From Patiriisocius marinistellae (lineage in GTDB: Bacteria; Bacteroidota; Bacteroidia; Flavobacteriales; Flavobacteriaceae), in contig NZ_BKCF01000001.1 of the NCBI RefSeq assembly GCF_009014635.1, positions 1,302,001-1,366,000 on the forward strand: a stretch of DNA of 64,000 nucleotides, read 5' to 3'. Both the position numbers and the translations under genes were made by a program. How positions within the stretch are numbered: position 1 is the first letter of the stretch; every line of letters begins with the position of its first letter. The notes under the pieces were generated by a model. That model saw only the letters and a program-made list of their open reading frames with translations, was not told where the DNA came from and searched no databases. This document shows positions 47,087 through 56,184 of this stretch, in pieces.

Positions 47087-47920
47087 ATGTCACAAATATA
47101 TATTGAATACGACTTTACTGTAAGCCCAACACAACCTTATATCGAGATTTTGATAGCAGAATTAGGAGGTGCCGGTTTTGAAAGTTTTGTAGAGCACGAA
47201 ACAGGGGTGAAGGCTTATATTCAAAAAGATGAGTGGAGAAAGAATGTGTTAGAGGATATTTTTATTTTGACAAGCGATGAGGTGAAAATTACGTTTGATA
47301 AAAATGAAATAGGGCAAGTAAATTGGAATGAGGAATGGGAGAAAAATTTTGATCCTATTGTTATTGATGATACGTGTGCCGTGCGAGCGCCGTTTCATGA
47401 GGCATATAATTGTGAGTATGAGATTGTGATAGAGCCTAAAATGAGTTTTGGGACGGGGCATCATGAAACTACGTTTATGATGATGCAGCATATTTTAGAA
47501 AACGAGTGGAAAGGGAAAACAGTTTTAGATATGGGCTGTGGAACGGCAGTATTGGCTATTCTTGCTGAAAAAAAAGGAGCAAAAAACCTTGATGCTATTG
47601 ATATTGACCAGTGGTGTGTTGAGAACAGTGAGGAGAATGTGAATAGGAATAATTGTAAAAATATACATGTTTCGTTAGGTGATGCTAGTGCGATTCCAGT
47701 AAATAAATATCACACGGTTATTGCAAATATTAATCGGAATATTTTATTAATCGATATGGAGATTTATAAAAATAGTATGCTCCCAAATGCTGAATTATAT
47801 CTCAGTGGATTTTACTCTGAAGACCTGCCTATAATTAAAGAATGTTGCAATAAGCTTGGGCTAACTTTCGTTAGCAATAAGAAACGCAATAACTGGATTG
47901 CCGCAAAATTTGTATCTTAG
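47087..47920 (+). CDS. prmA: Ribosomal protein L11 methyltransferase
   Basis: PrmA methylates L11 in the stalk base of the large subunit. The 277 residues comprise an L11-recognition domain (about 1-60, starting YIEYDFTVSPTQPYIEIL) and a Rossmann SAM domain. The SAM motif is VLDMGCGTAVLAILAEKKGA near residue 147-167, and ANINRNILL is the catalytic-site strand. The start ATG is preceded by ATTTCCGAAG at 47075-47084, two bases away, where a ribosome binding site might be expected. clpS follows 25 bases downstream. Confidence 0.95.
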   Translation: MSQIYIEYDFTVSPTQPYIEILIAELGGAGFESFVEHETGVKAYIQKDEWRKNVLEDIFILTSDEVKITFDKNEIGQVNWNEEWEKNFDPIVIDDTCAVRAPFHEAYNCEYEIVIEPKMSFGTGHHETTFMMMQHILENEWKGKTVLDMGCGTAVLAILAEKKGAKNLDAIDIDQWCVENSEENVNRNNCKNIHVSLGDASAIPVNKYHTVIANINRNILLIDMEIYKNSMLPNAELYLSGFYSEDLPIIKECCNKLGLTFVSNKKRNNWIAAKFVS

Positions 47921-47945
47921 TTACTTAATATAATTGCTTGCTATT

Positions 47946-48221
47946 ATGAGCACAAAAGAAAAATACCAAGAAGAGGTTGATGTATTAGAAGATGTATTGA
48001 AAGAAAATCAAATTGTTCTTTTCAATGATGATGTTAATACATTTGATCACGTAATAAATACACTAATGTATGCTTGTGACCACACGCCAGAGCAAGCAGA
48101 ACAATGTTCTATCTTAGTCCATTATAAAGGAAAATGCACCGTAAAGACAGGTCCTTACGATGAATTGGAGTCACGGTGTAGTATGTTGTTAGATGCGGGT
48201 TTAAGTGCCGAAATTCAATAA
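47946..48221 (+). CDS. clpS: ATP-dependent Clp protease adaptor ClpS
   Basis: A 91-residue adaptor that feeds N-degron substrates to ClpAP, started at the ATG 47946. An in-frame TTG at 47934 upstream is not favoured. Family elements are QIVLFNDDVNTFDHVINTLMYAC, the NDD and the central helix, and the C-terminal ESRCSMLLDAGLSAEIQ. It follows prmA by 25 bases and is probably in the same transcript. A convergent small gene ends four bases after its stop. Confidence 0.95.
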   Translation: MSTKEKYQEEVDVLEDVLKENQIVLFNDDVNTFDHVINTLMYACDHTPEQAEQCSILVHYKGKCTVKTGPYDELESRCSMLLDAGLSAEIQ

Positions 48222-48225
48222 ATTA

Positions 48226-48399
48226 TTATCCTATAAAATATGAAGTGGCTATAACGGCAAGTATTAAAATTACGAGTGTTACAATAATAAATGTTGCACC
48301 AAACTTGGTTTTTTTATTGTCCTGTAAAATATAATCCCTGTTGTTTTTATCGTCTGCGTCTTTAACTAGGTCTGGGGTTGTATTGTCTTTTTTTGTCAT
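48226..48399 (-). CDS. Small one-TM membrane protein, 57 residues
   Basis: An ORF from the ATG 48399 to the stop TAA at 48226-48228. It starts MTKKDNTTPDLVKDADDK and ends with a single hydrophobic helix (FIIVTLVILILAVIATSYF) and a Gly at the C-terminus. A polar, acidic N-terminal half would face the cytoplasm. The ORF stops four bases from the convergent clpS stop and has codon content like its neighbours. I do not recognise the family. Confidence 0.6.
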   Translation of the reverse strand: MTKKDNTTPDLVKDADDKNNRDYILQDNKKTKFGATFIIVTLVILILAVIATSYFIG

Positions 48400-48565
48400 G
48401 ATTTTGGTTTTTAATAAAAGTACATATCCATATATTACTAATATATTAAGTTTCTCATAAATTAGACTAATAAAATCATAATTTTATACCACCTAATTTT
48501 ATCTACTAAAAATAAATTTTAGCGATTTTTTTCTGAAATATTATAGTATATAGACCGAAATTATT

Positions 48566-48573
48566 TATATTTG
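48566..48573 (+). promoter_or_regulatory. -7 element TATATTTG of tRNA-Arg
   Basis: This is a perfect TAnnTTTG match 35 bases before the tRNA 5' end. Confidence 0.65.
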
Positions 48574-48608
48574 CACCCCGAAACAAAAACAGTATTTGTT
48601 TTGAATTA

Positions 48609-48682
48609 GGCCTCGTGGCGCAACTGAATAGCGCACTTGATTACGGCTCAAGAGGTTACAAGTTTGAATCTTGTCGAGGTCA
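48609..48682 (+). tRNA. tRNA-Arg (anticodon ACG)
   Basis: A 74-base cloverleaf. The acceptor stem GGCCTCG pairs with CGAGGTC (one G-T), the D stem is GCGC/GCGC, the anticodon stem CTTGA/TCAAG has loop TTACGGC (anticodon ACG, A34 expected to be edited to inosine), and the T arm is ACAAG TTTGAAT CTTGT. The CCA end is not encoded. It has its own -7 box upstream and a terminator downstream, and it reads Arg CGN codons. Confidence 0.92.
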
Positions 48683-48692
48683 CAAAATTGTT

Positions 48693-48726
48693 AAAAAGTC
48701 TGCATATTTTTGCAGACTTTTTTTGT
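48693..48726 (+). terminator. Terminator of tRNA-Arg
   Basis: Perfect arms 48693-48704 and 48711-48722 (AAAAAGTCTGCA and its complement) run into a T tract, ten bases after the tRNA. From 48727 to 48830 I see nothing further. Confidence 0.85.
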
Positions 48727-48830
48727 TTTCTAAAATGCTACTATTAAAAAGAGATAGTTGTTTTGAGTCTTTTATTATAGAGGTGTATTAAACCTTAATT
48801 TTTTTAAGGGAAAAATTGAAAATTAAGTAT

Positions 48831-49520
48831 CTATTTCTTTGTTCTTTTCCACCAAATGTAAGATACAAAGCCAACTAAACTAATTATTGAACCCCATAAT
48901 AAACCTGTTTTAAGCTGGTCTGTACTTTTTCCTATAAATGCGATGAATATTGTTAAGGGTAAAATTCCCACTAGCGTTGCGGTTATAAATTTTAAATAAC
49001 TCATTTTTAGCATACCGCCTATAAAACTTATCGCATCATTTGACAGAAAGGGGTTGAGACGAGTAACTATAACAGCAAAAAAACCATACTCTTCAATAAA
49101 ACTCTCAATGTTTTTTTCTGTTTTTCTTCCTAATAATTTCATTATAAATGTCTCTCCTAGATAACGGCCTATTACGTATCCTACAGTTGATGCAGCAAAT
49201 ACAGCGACTAGAATAATCAAACTTCCCCATATGGGACCATAAGCTAAGATTGACACTACAATTAATGCTACAGAGGGAATAACTAATAAGAACATCTGGA
49301 CTATCATTGCAAGTATAATTACAAGAGGTCCTAGCCAGCCAAATCCTGCCACCCACTCTTTAATACGTTCTTCATTATCACTTGTAAGAACACTCCAGGC
49401 TGTGTCTAAAAATTGCTTAAAGCTTGGTATAAGTAAATAACATAAAATTATCCCACCTATTAATATTATGCTTAAGTAAAGAGGTAAATTACTTTTTGAT
49501 GTTTGATCATCTTTATCCAT
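48831..49520 (-). CDS. TVP38/TMEM64-family membrane protein (VTT domain)
   Basis: A 229-residue integral membrane protein with about six hydrophobic segments. The VTT/DedA-like core has GYVIGRYLGETFIMKLLGRK near residue 112-132, then VTRLNPFLSNDAISFIGGMLKMSYLKF, which is the re-entrant loop with conserved Arg and Pro. Family members act in membrane lipid scrambling or cation homeostasis; the role here is unknown. Its start meets the stop of the SdiA-regulated-like gene at 49520 (one-base overlap). Confidence 0.88.
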   Translation of the reverse strand: MDKDDQTSKSNLPLYLSIILIGGIILCYLLIPSFKQFLDTAWSVLTSDNEERIKEWVAGFGWLGPLVIILAMIVQMFLLVIPSVALIVVSILAYGPIWGSLIILVAVFAASTVGYVIGRYLGETFIMKLLGRKTEKNIESFIEEYGFFAVIVTRLNPFLSNDAISFIGGMLKMSYLKFITATLVGILPLTIFIAFIGKSTDQLKTGLLWGSIISLVGFVSYIWWKRTKK

Positions 49521-50371
49521 TAATTAAAGTTTACTTGTAATATGGTTGCTGGACCATCTCCAGATTCGTTAGAGATGTAGAGCACTCCATCTGGGCTAAA
49601 AGTGATCCCTTCTGGTTGTGCAAAATGTTTTTTGTTAAGTTCGTAAACCTTTTCAATTGTGCCTTTTTTATCAAGTATTACTAGTTTAGGATTTTTTCCT
49701 TCTAAAACATAATATTTGCCATTTTTAGGATGTATGGCAACATCTGAGGGGCTAAATGTTTTATAAACTTTCTTTTTTTGATAGTTTTTAAATGCCTCAT
49801 CAGTCATATTTATTTTTATACTTGGACTAGCATTCATAGCTTTAGAATTTATAGGAATTTCATACAAACCTTTAAAGCTGTCAGATTTATCTCTGTCTTT
49901 TGGCGCGATGATAAGACTATTTGTTTTAGAATTTAATGCTAAAGATTCTACATTGTTCTTTGAAGAAAAATCTGTTTTAAAAGATTTGACTGTTTTGTTT
50001 TTGCTTCTGAAATTTGAAACTTCATAAATAGTACCATCGCTTCTTAATACATATGCATCATTATCTTTAATTGTGATTCCTTCATAATCTCCTGAGCCTT
50101 CAAACTCTATTTCTTCAATAATTTTGTTGGAATCCAAATTATAAATAAAAATGATGCCATCTTCATCCTGCACACTAGCTATATTTCCATCAGGCAACCA
50201 TGCAATACCGCTTATTTCATTTAAATCTTTGGGGAGATTCCAGGTTTTTTGGATTGAATATTGTTTTGAGATGTTATTTTGGTTTCTGTCGTTTTGTGCA
50301 GAAAATGCAAAAAATCCTGCAATGATTAAAAATACCATCATACCGTAAGATATTATTTTAAGTGTTTTCAT
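49520..50371 (-). CDS. SdiA-regulated-like beta-propeller protein
   Basis: A 283-residue exported or membrane-anchored protein. The N-terminal hydrophobic segment (MKTLKIISYGMMVFLIIAGFFAF) is followed by a six-bladed-propeller type SdiA-regulated domain. Repeating blades are visible, such as EISGIAWLPDGNIASVQDEDG, GSGDYEGITIKDNDAYVLRSDG and PEGITFSPDGVLYISNESGDGP. Proteins of this type resemble phytase-like or periplasmic propellers; the function is unknown. Its stop overlaps the TVP38 start by one base, so the two are co-translated. Confidence 0.85.
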   Translation of the reverse strand: MKTLKIISYGMMVFLIIAGFFAFSAQNDRNQNNISKQYSIQKTWNLPKDLNEISGIAWLPDGNIASVQDEDGIIFIYNLDSNKIIEEIEFEGSGDYEGITIKDNDAYVLRSDGTIYEVSNFRSKNKTVKSFKTDFSSKNNVESLALNSKTNSLIIAPKDRDKSDSFKGLYEIPINSKAMNASPSIKINMTDEAFKNYQKKKVYKTFSPSDVAIHPKNGKYYVLEGKNPKLVILDKKGTIEKVYELNKKHFAQPEGITFSPDGVLYISNESGDGPATILQVNFN

Positions 50372-50487
50372 TTTCTGTTTATATAAGATAGAGGTTGCTA
50401 TTAATTTATGAGTTAAAGATGCGACCTAAATCTGTAAACAATTTGGAAAACTATGGAGATCAGTGTTTTTTAAGATATTTTAACTAG

Positions 50488-51759
50488 CTAAGGAAATTCA
50501 ACTTTAAAGATATGTGTAGTGTCAAAATGGTATTTTAGTTTTAAGTCATATTTGTCAGTAATAGCTTTAGCAATGGCAAGTCCTAATCCTGTTGATTTTT
50601 TGTTAGTACTATATTTTTTAAACCTTGTAAATAAAGTGTTTTCATCTAACATTTCCGAAGTACTTATATTGCTTATTTTCCAGCTTTTTGACTCAATATG
50701 TATTTGTATTATTTCATTTTTTTGACCGTGAATTAATGCATTCTTAACAAGATTAGTAAGTAGTATTACTGCAAGGTCTTCATTTATTTGATAATTTAAA
50801 ATACCATTATTTGTAATATTTACTTTCATCATTTTATGATGAGCCATGTCTTCAAAATCTACTACTATATTTTTTGTAATCTCTGTAAAGTTTACTTGAT
50901 TTTCATTTTCAAATTGATGATTTTCAATTTTTGAAAGCAATAAGAGTGACTTATTGAGTCTTGTTAATTTATTTAAATTGTCTAAGACTGTTGTAATGTC
51001 GTCTGCTTGATTTTTTTTAAGTGCATTATTTTCAAGAAACAATTCTAGCTTATTGATACTAATTGCTAGAGGTGTTTGTAATTCATGCGATGCATTTTCA
51101 ATAAATTGCTTTTGAGTTATATAACTGTTTGTAGATTTTTTTATGAGTTTATCAACGGTAGTATTTAGCAGGTTAAATTCATCTATGTTTGATTTTGGAA
51201 TATTGATAGCTGTGTTTTTTTCAATTCTAAAATCTTTTAGCTGTTTAATAAGCGTATAAAAAGGTTGCCAAATTTTAAGTAGTAATAAATTGTTTAAGAC
51301 AAGCACACTTGCAATGAGCAATAAATAGAGACCAAATAAATAGAGTATAAGATCTTTAGCAAGATCATCCTCTTCAACCATAGAGGTTATAATTTTTAAT
51401 CTGTAATGTTTTTTGTTAATAGCAATTGCACTTTCGTGGAGACGTACTGGCTCGTAATCTTTTTCATTGAGCATATACATTAAAGTATCGCGATAATTTT
51501 CCTTAAATTCCTCAAAGGTTTTTTTCGAAATTAAAGTAAAATCATACACATGCTTTTTAAATTCTGGGTCATTCTGCTCTAAGATTGTTGGGTCTTCTGC
51601 AGCTCTTTGTACCATTAAAAGTTTTTGATTTTCTAACCCATCATCCAGGCTGTCATAAATCTCATCTAGCATTGCATAATAAAACAAAACAGCCCAGATT
51701 GTTATGAGTATCAAAAGCAAAAACGCCAGGAATTTTGATGTATAGTTTAATAATTTCAT
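50488..51759 (-). CDS. Sensor histidine kinase
   Basis: A membrane histidine kinase of 423 residues. Two membrane segments near 9-28 and 138-158 enclose a periplasmic sensor of about 110 residues. A HAMP-like linker precedes HisKA with the phospho-acceptor in FIENASHELQTPLA near 223. The HATPase domain has LLTNLVKNALIHG (N box) and STGLGLAIAKA (G box). It overlaps the upstream response regulator by one base and is surely its partner. An ATTTCCGAAG word lies at 50651. Confidence 0.95.
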   Translation of the reverse strand: MKLLNYTSKFLAFLLLILITIWAVLFYYAMLDEIYDSLDDGLENQKLLMVQRAAEDPTILEQNDPEFKKHVYDFTLISKKTFEEFKENYRDTLMYMLNEKDYEPVRLHESAIAINKKHYRLKIITSMVEEDDLAKDLILYLFGLYLLLIASVLVLNNLLLLKIWQPFYTLIKQLKDFRIEKNTAINIPKSNIDEFNLLNTTVDKLIKKSTNSYITQKQFIENASHELQTPLAISINKLELFLENNALKKNQADDITTVLDNLNKLTRLNKSLLLLSKIENHQFENENQVNFTEITKNIVVDFEDMAHHKMMKVNITNNGILNYQINEDLAVILLTNLVKNALIHGQKNEIIQIHIESKSWKISNISTSEMLDENTLFTRFKKYSTNKKSTGLGLAIAKAITDKYDLKLKYHFDTTHIFKVEFP

Positions 51760-52430
51760 TATTCAACTTCTAGTTTATAACCTACTCCGTATACTGCCTC
51801 TACGGTAATGGTTGCTTTATCCATTTTTTTTCGAAGGTTTTTTATTTGTGAATAGATAAAGTCAAAACTGTCTGTTTGATCTATATGGTCTCCCCAAACA
51901 TGTTCGGCTAAAGCGGTTTTTGTAACCAGTCTAGTTTTATTTGCAATAAGGTACATGAGTATACTATATTCTTTTCGATTAAGAATGATTTTTTCATCTG
52001 CAATTTTGATAATTCTACTTTCTGTATCTATTAAAACATTGCCTATTTCAACAAGTGTATTACCATCAAAGTTGCGACGGCGTAACACAGCTTTAATCCT
52101 AGCATTTAGTTCTGCCATATGAAATGGTTTTGGTAAATAATCATCAGCTCCTAGATCTAACCCTTTTAAACGATCGTCTAATGAGTCTTTGGCAGAGACA
52201 ATAATAACCCCATCATCCTTTCCTTGTTTTTTCAAATACTTAAGTAGTTCTAACCCATCACCATCTGGAAGTCCTATGTCTAGAAGAATACAGTCATAAT
52301 CATACACGCCTATTTTTTCAGTAGCAGACTTAAAATTTGAGGCAGCTTCAACAATGTATAGTTCTTGTTCTAGACTCTGGCGCATATTATTAAGCATTTC
52401 TTGCTCATCTTCAACGATCAATATTTTCAT
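51759..52430 (-). CDS. OmpR-family response regulator
   Basis: A 223-residue regulator. The receiver domain has IVEDEQEMLNNM at the start, the phospho-acceptor Asp in CILLDIGLPDGDGLELL near residue 51 and Lys in LPKPFHMAEL near 103. The C-terminal winged helix (about 128-223) ends EAVYGVGYKLEVE. It is first in the two-gene operon with the kinase. The word ATTTCCGAAG sits three bases before its ATG, in gene sense. It faces the divergent PepSY-like and DUF2490 genes, plausible targets. Confidence 0.95.
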   Translation of the reverse strand: MKILIVEDEQEMLNNMRQSLEQELYIVEAASNFKSATEKIGVYDYDCILLDIGLPDGDGLELLKYLKKQGKDDGVIIVSAKDSLDDRLKGLDLGADDYLPKPFHMAELNARIKAVLRRRNFDGNTLVEIGNVLIDTESRIIKIADEKIILNRKEYSILMYLIANKTRLVTKTALAEHVWGDHIDQTDSFDFIYSQIKNLRKKMDKATITVEAVYGVGYKLEVE

Positions 52431-52629
52431 TTTCTTCGGAAATTTTAAACAATAATATAATGGAATTCTAAAATGAAATGGGAATTTAATATAATTAGTG
52501 GTACTACAAACCCTAGATAAACCGAAAATGTTTTTTATTATTTATTTAATATTCTGGTGTAAAACTGCATTCCTAAATTTTTACAGATTCCTATTGTTTA
52601 TTTGAACCAAAGTAAAAAAACAAAATAAT

Positions 52630-53064
52630 ATGAAAAATTTAAAATTTGCTGTCATTGCATTATTTGCAACAGCAGCACTAAGCGCACAAGATTTAATGAT
52701 GGAGCAAGTTCCAGATAATTTAATCACAAGTTTTAATAAAGCATATCCAACTGCTACAAATGTTGAATGGGAGCTTGAAGAAATGAATTACAAAGTTGAG
52801 TTTGATTTTAATTCAATTGAAAATGAAATATGGTATTCTAAAGAAGGAATCATTGTTAAAATAGAAAAAGAACTTACTAAAAATCAACTTCCATCAGCAA
52901 TAAGTGATGTGGTACAATCTAAATACCCAAAATACAATATTGATGAAATTGAATTGACTGAAGAGAATGGTAATAACACCTATGAGTTAGAACTTGAAAA
53001 ATGGTTTGCAAAAGATGTAAAAATTGTGATTACAGAAGACGGAAATATTTTAAGAACAAAATAA
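52630..53064 (+). CDS. PepSY-like (DUF2874-type) periplasmic protein
   Basis: A 144-residue protein with a signal peptide MKNLKFAVIALFATAALSAQ and two BLIP-like/PepSY-like repeats of about 60 residues. The first is FNKAYPTATNVEWELEEMNY and the second is VVQSKYPKYNIDEIELTEEN. Each repeat has the pattern of acidic, aromatic and short strand elements of the DUF2874 family. Such proteins in Bacteroidetes often neighbour two-component systems. It is divergent from the response regulator. Confidence 0.87.
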   Translation: MKNLKFAVIALFATAALSAQDLMMEQVPDNLITSFNKAYPTATNVEWELEEMNYKVEFDFNSIENEIWYSKEGIIVKIEKELTKNQLPSAISDVVQSKYPKYNIDEIELTEENGNNTYELELEKWFAKDVKIVITEDGNILRTK

Positions 53065-53124
53065 AAAATGAAGTCATATAATTAAAAGAGTTAGGGTTTT
53101 TCTAGCTCTTTTTAAATTTAAACA

Positions 53125-53790
53125 ATGAGGTATTTAATATCCATATTAATTTTTATTTTGAGTAGTACTATAAGCTGGACTCAAGAAAATTTTATCATGT
53201 ATGTTGAGCCTCAAATTGAAGTTGAGCATTCGGTAAACAATTTATATAGTATAAATTTTAGTGTAGAAAATAGAAATTTACTTTATAAAAATAATGAACA
53301 ACAGTTTGTTGTAAAGCAAATAGACATAGGTCATGTTTCACAATTTGAATTAAGCGTAAATCAACTTATAGGAGTTGGGATAAAGTATCGTTTTAAGAAA
53401 GTTTTTAATATCAATGAAGAAAATGAATTACGTTTATTACAAGTATATAAATGGAAGAATACTTGGCATAATCATAATATAAAAAACAGATTACGTACAG
53501 AACAACGTTTTTATAAATCTACCTTTAAAAACAGATTACGATATGAGTTAGGTACAGCGTTTTTAATAAATCAATTAAGTAATAGCTATATAAAATTAGA
53601 AACAGAAGCGTTGTTTGAAATAGCTAAAACTCAAAAGCCTGAATATGAACAGCGCCTTACGACACTATATGGTTTTAAATTAAAAAAGGATAAAGTAGTA
53701 GAAGTTGGAACACAATATAGACTTGCGGATTACACGCAAAATTTAAATCATGAGTTATTTTTGGTCTTAAAATTAGAGATTGATTTATAA
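53125..53790 (+). CDS. DUF2490 outer-membrane-like protein
   Basis: A 221-residue protein with a cleavable signal (MRYLISILIFILSSTISWTQ) and alternating beta strands with aromatic ends, as in DUF2490. The strand pairs VLRTEQRFYKS-like (NRLRTEQRFYKSTFKNRLRY) and GTQYRLADYT support a small outer-membrane barrel. Function unknown. It lies 60 bases after the PepSY-like gene, with a short stem-like sequence between; they may be co-transcribed. Confidence 0.82.
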   Translation: MRYLISILIFILSSTISWTQENFIMYVEPQIEVEHSVNNLYSINFSVENRNLLYKNNEQQFVVKQIDIGHVSQFELSVNQLIGVGIKYRFKKVFNINEENELRLLQVYKWKNTWHNHNIKNRLRTEQRFYKSTFKNRLRYELGTAFLINQLSNSYIKLETEALFEIAKTQKPEYEQRLTTLYGFKLKKDKVVEVGTQYRLADYTQNLNHELFLVLKLEIDL

Positions 53791-53801
53791 AAAATAAAAA
53801 T

Positions 53802-55976
53802 TTATAAAGTATGACTTAGCTCCCGCATCTTTCTACTTATGCTATGTAACCACCTTAGTTGTTCCCAGATCAAATGCGCCTCATGATAATTTTTCTCTTG
53901 ATCTTGAGTTTCTTGAATCAAGGCTTTAACGTCAGAAAATTTAAAATTCATTAACCGTTGCTCGCTTGCTGATGGTGCCGCTAGTTTTAGCGTGCTTGCT
54001 TCTATGTTTTGAGATGATTTCTCTAATCTTTGTTTAACATATTTTAAATTATCTTCAATAATAGTTACAGCTTCTTTAAAGTTATTAGATGCTGGAGTAG
54101 TTTTATGGTGTTGTAAATACGTGCTTAAAGTTGCTAGTGAAGAAAGCAGTGTGTGGTTTAAAACAACTAGCTCATAAATAGTATCTAAATTTTTCTGTTT
54201 AGATTTAGGTTCTTGCGCCATTCTTTGAAAAGCAGCATTTAAATTTGAAGTTTGCAAAAATGCAGTTTTACGAGCTACTTTGAAATTAGTTGAAACACTA
54301 GTTTTATCAATATAAACTGATGCTATTTCTACGAAAAATTTTTGATTTGCCAATACACTAGATGCTATGTCTCCACGAATTTCTAAAAACCCCCAAGCTG
54401 GCCATAACCATTTAATAGCCATAAATGACAACAATGCACCAATAATTGTATCTAATATTCTATACTGTATTACTACAAAAATATCTGGACGTAAAATAGC
54501 GTAAATAAAAACCACACTCAATGTCACAAACGCAGCCGAAACTTTATAGTTTTTTTGTAAAACCATAAAAGCAATAACTAGAGTTATTATACTTAATACT
54601 CCTAAAATATAATTATCCTTTACAAAGAACACAATTCCAGCTGCAATGAATGCGCCTATTACCGTACCTATAATTCTATCTTTAGAGCGATCTTTTGTTA
54701 GACCGTAACTAGGGCGCATAATAACAACAATCGTAAGTAAAATCCAATATGGATTTTGAAACTGTAATAGCGTTCCTACTAGAAATCCTGTCATCATAAC
54801 AACAGATAAGCGTAAGGAGTGTTTAAAAATAGTTGATTTAAATGTAAAGTTTTGAACTCCCATTTTCAAATCATATTCTTGTGGCACTAAAAATTGCTTT
54901 AGTTTTTTCGTTGCGAGAAATTCTGAAGATTTTAAAGTTGGATTAGATAATAACCATTTAATACGTTTTAATTTTTCAAATTGTTTTTCTTGGTATTCTA
55001 ATAAATTTTGAAGAATAACAAAATGCTCATAATTTACCTTTTCGTCTATTGTATTAATTTTAGCTTTAGTGGATTTTAATAGTTTTTCTAATTTATTAAA
55101 ACAAGAAATATCCTTTTTATTGAAAGAGATTGCAAAGACATTAAGTTGCTCAGAAATCTCAAAAATGATAGATTGAAAATTTTCTTTTAAACCTCTATTT
55201 TTTTCAAACAAAGTGTCCATAGTATCATAATCTACGGGATTTGCTATAGCTGTTTCTAATATTTCTACAAGCTGAATAAATATGAGCAATTGCTTGTTTT
55301 GATATTTAGAATTTCCAGAAGTTTTTCTAGATACAATCAAAATATCACGTAGTGTTTCATGATGTTCAATTAGTTCAGTTTGAAGTTTATGAAGTGTGTT
55401 TTGTAATTCTTTTCTGTTACTTTTTTCACCAACAAGTTGAGCGCGTGTTTTTAAAAATTGAGCAGTTAGTTCAAATGTTTCTATGAGAGACTCCTCAGTT
55501 TGCGCTTTTGGGTTTAAGTAATAAGCAATTGTTACAAGTAACAAATACCACAACCCTCCAAGACCAATTAATAAAGAATACTCGTATGGTTCAAGTCCAG
55601 TAGGGGTATGAGCAAAACTTAAAACTAAAGCTAACAAGCCAGAAAAACTTATAAGTGAAGCTCTAAAACCATAAATTGAAATATAAGCAATTGAAAACGT
55701 AAGTAACCCTAAAATAGGGAGTAGTAAAATTAGTTGTATGTTGAGATAGCCGCCTATAAAACTTACAATAGTTACTAAAGCTGCAGAAAATAGAATTCCT
55801 AACTTTTTGTTTCTAAAGCTTCCATGCGTATTGCTAGGTGAACTCCAAAAAGCTCCAAAACATAAAGCAAGACCAATGTCTAAATGTTCAAGTGCAATTC
55901 CTAAAACAATAGGTACTGTTATAGCAATACCCACAAGAATAGCTTTTGAAAAATTAAAGCTCTTTAAGAACTTCAA
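53802..55976 (-). CDS. FUSC/YccS-family inner membrane protein
   Basis: A 724-residue protein with two membrane blocks (about 10-155 and 385-520), each of five to six helices, separated by a cytoplasmic, mostly helical domain of about 225 residues. A second helical domain ends the protein. The layout is that of YccS/FUSC proteins, which resemble aromatic acid exporters (AaeB). The second block has QNPYWILLTIVVIMRPSYG and a typical DRIIGTVIGAF. Substrate unknown. It converges with the DUF2490 gene. Confidence 0.9.
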   Translation of the reverse strand: MKFLKSFNFSKAILVGIAITVPIVLGIALEHLDIGLALCFGAFWSSPSNTHGSFRNKKLGILFSAALVTIVSFIGGYLNIQLILLLPILGLLTFSIAYISIYGFRASLISFSGLLALVLSFAHTPTGLEPYEYSLLIGLGGLWYLLLVTIAYYLNPKAQTEESLIETFELTAQFLKTRAQLVGEKSNRKELQNTLHKLQTELIEHHETLRDILIVSRKTSGNSKYQNKQLLIFIQLVEILETAIANPVDYDTMDTLFEKNRGLKENFQSIIFEISEQLNVFAISFNKKDISCFNKLEKLLKSTKAKINTIDEKVNYEHFVILQNLLEYQEKQFEKLKRIKWLLSNPTLKSSEFLATKKLKQFLVPQEYDLKMGVQNFTFKSTIFKHSLRLSVVMMTGFLVGTLLQFQNPYWILLTIVVIMRPSYGLTKDRSKDRIIGTVIGAFIAAGIVFFVKDNYILGVLSIITLVIAFMVLQKNYKVSAAFVTLSVVFIYAILRPDIFVVIQYRILDTIIGALLSFMAIKWLWPAWGFLEIRGDIASSVLANQKFFVEIASVYIDKTSVSTNFKVARKTAFLQTSNLNAAFQRMAQEPKSKQKNLDTIYELVVLNHTLLSSLATLSTYLQHHKTTPASNNFKEAVTIIEDNLKYVKQRLEKSSQNIEASTLKLAAPSASEQRLMNFKFSDVKALIQETQDQEKNYHEAHLIWEQLRWLHSISRKMRELSHTL

Positions 55977-56130
55977 AAATGTTTCAAATGTTTTTAGTGA
56001 ATCAATATTGAGAAATTTTTAATTATATAATTACAAATATACTTTTGATAAAATAAGATGTTCTTAAAGATTTACAAAAAGGTAAACTTTGTATCATATA
56101 TTAATTACCTTGTATAAAAAATAAATAAAT

Positions 56131-56162
56131 TTTTTTAGTTCTTTTCAGGCAGAACTAAAAAA
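56131..56162. promoter_or_regulatory. Perfect 12-bp inverted repeat, probable operator of the GbsR-like gene
   Basis: Arms 56131-56142 (TTTTTTAGTTCT) and 56151-56162 are exact reverse complements with an eight-base spacer. The core is GTTC-N10-GAAC. It ends six bases before the -7 box of the regulator gene, where a bound protein would touch RNA polymerase. A second GTTC-N10-GAAC lies at 56664-56685. Confidence 0.7.
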
Positions 56163-56168
56163 ACTTTC

Positions 56169-56176
56169 TATCTTTG
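56169..56176 (+). promoter_or_regulatory. -7 element TATCTTTG of the GbsR-like gene
   Basis: This is a perfect TAnnTTTG match ending eight bases before the ATG at 56185, so the leader is at most a few bases. Confidence 0.75.
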
Positions 56177-56184
56177 CATTAGTT

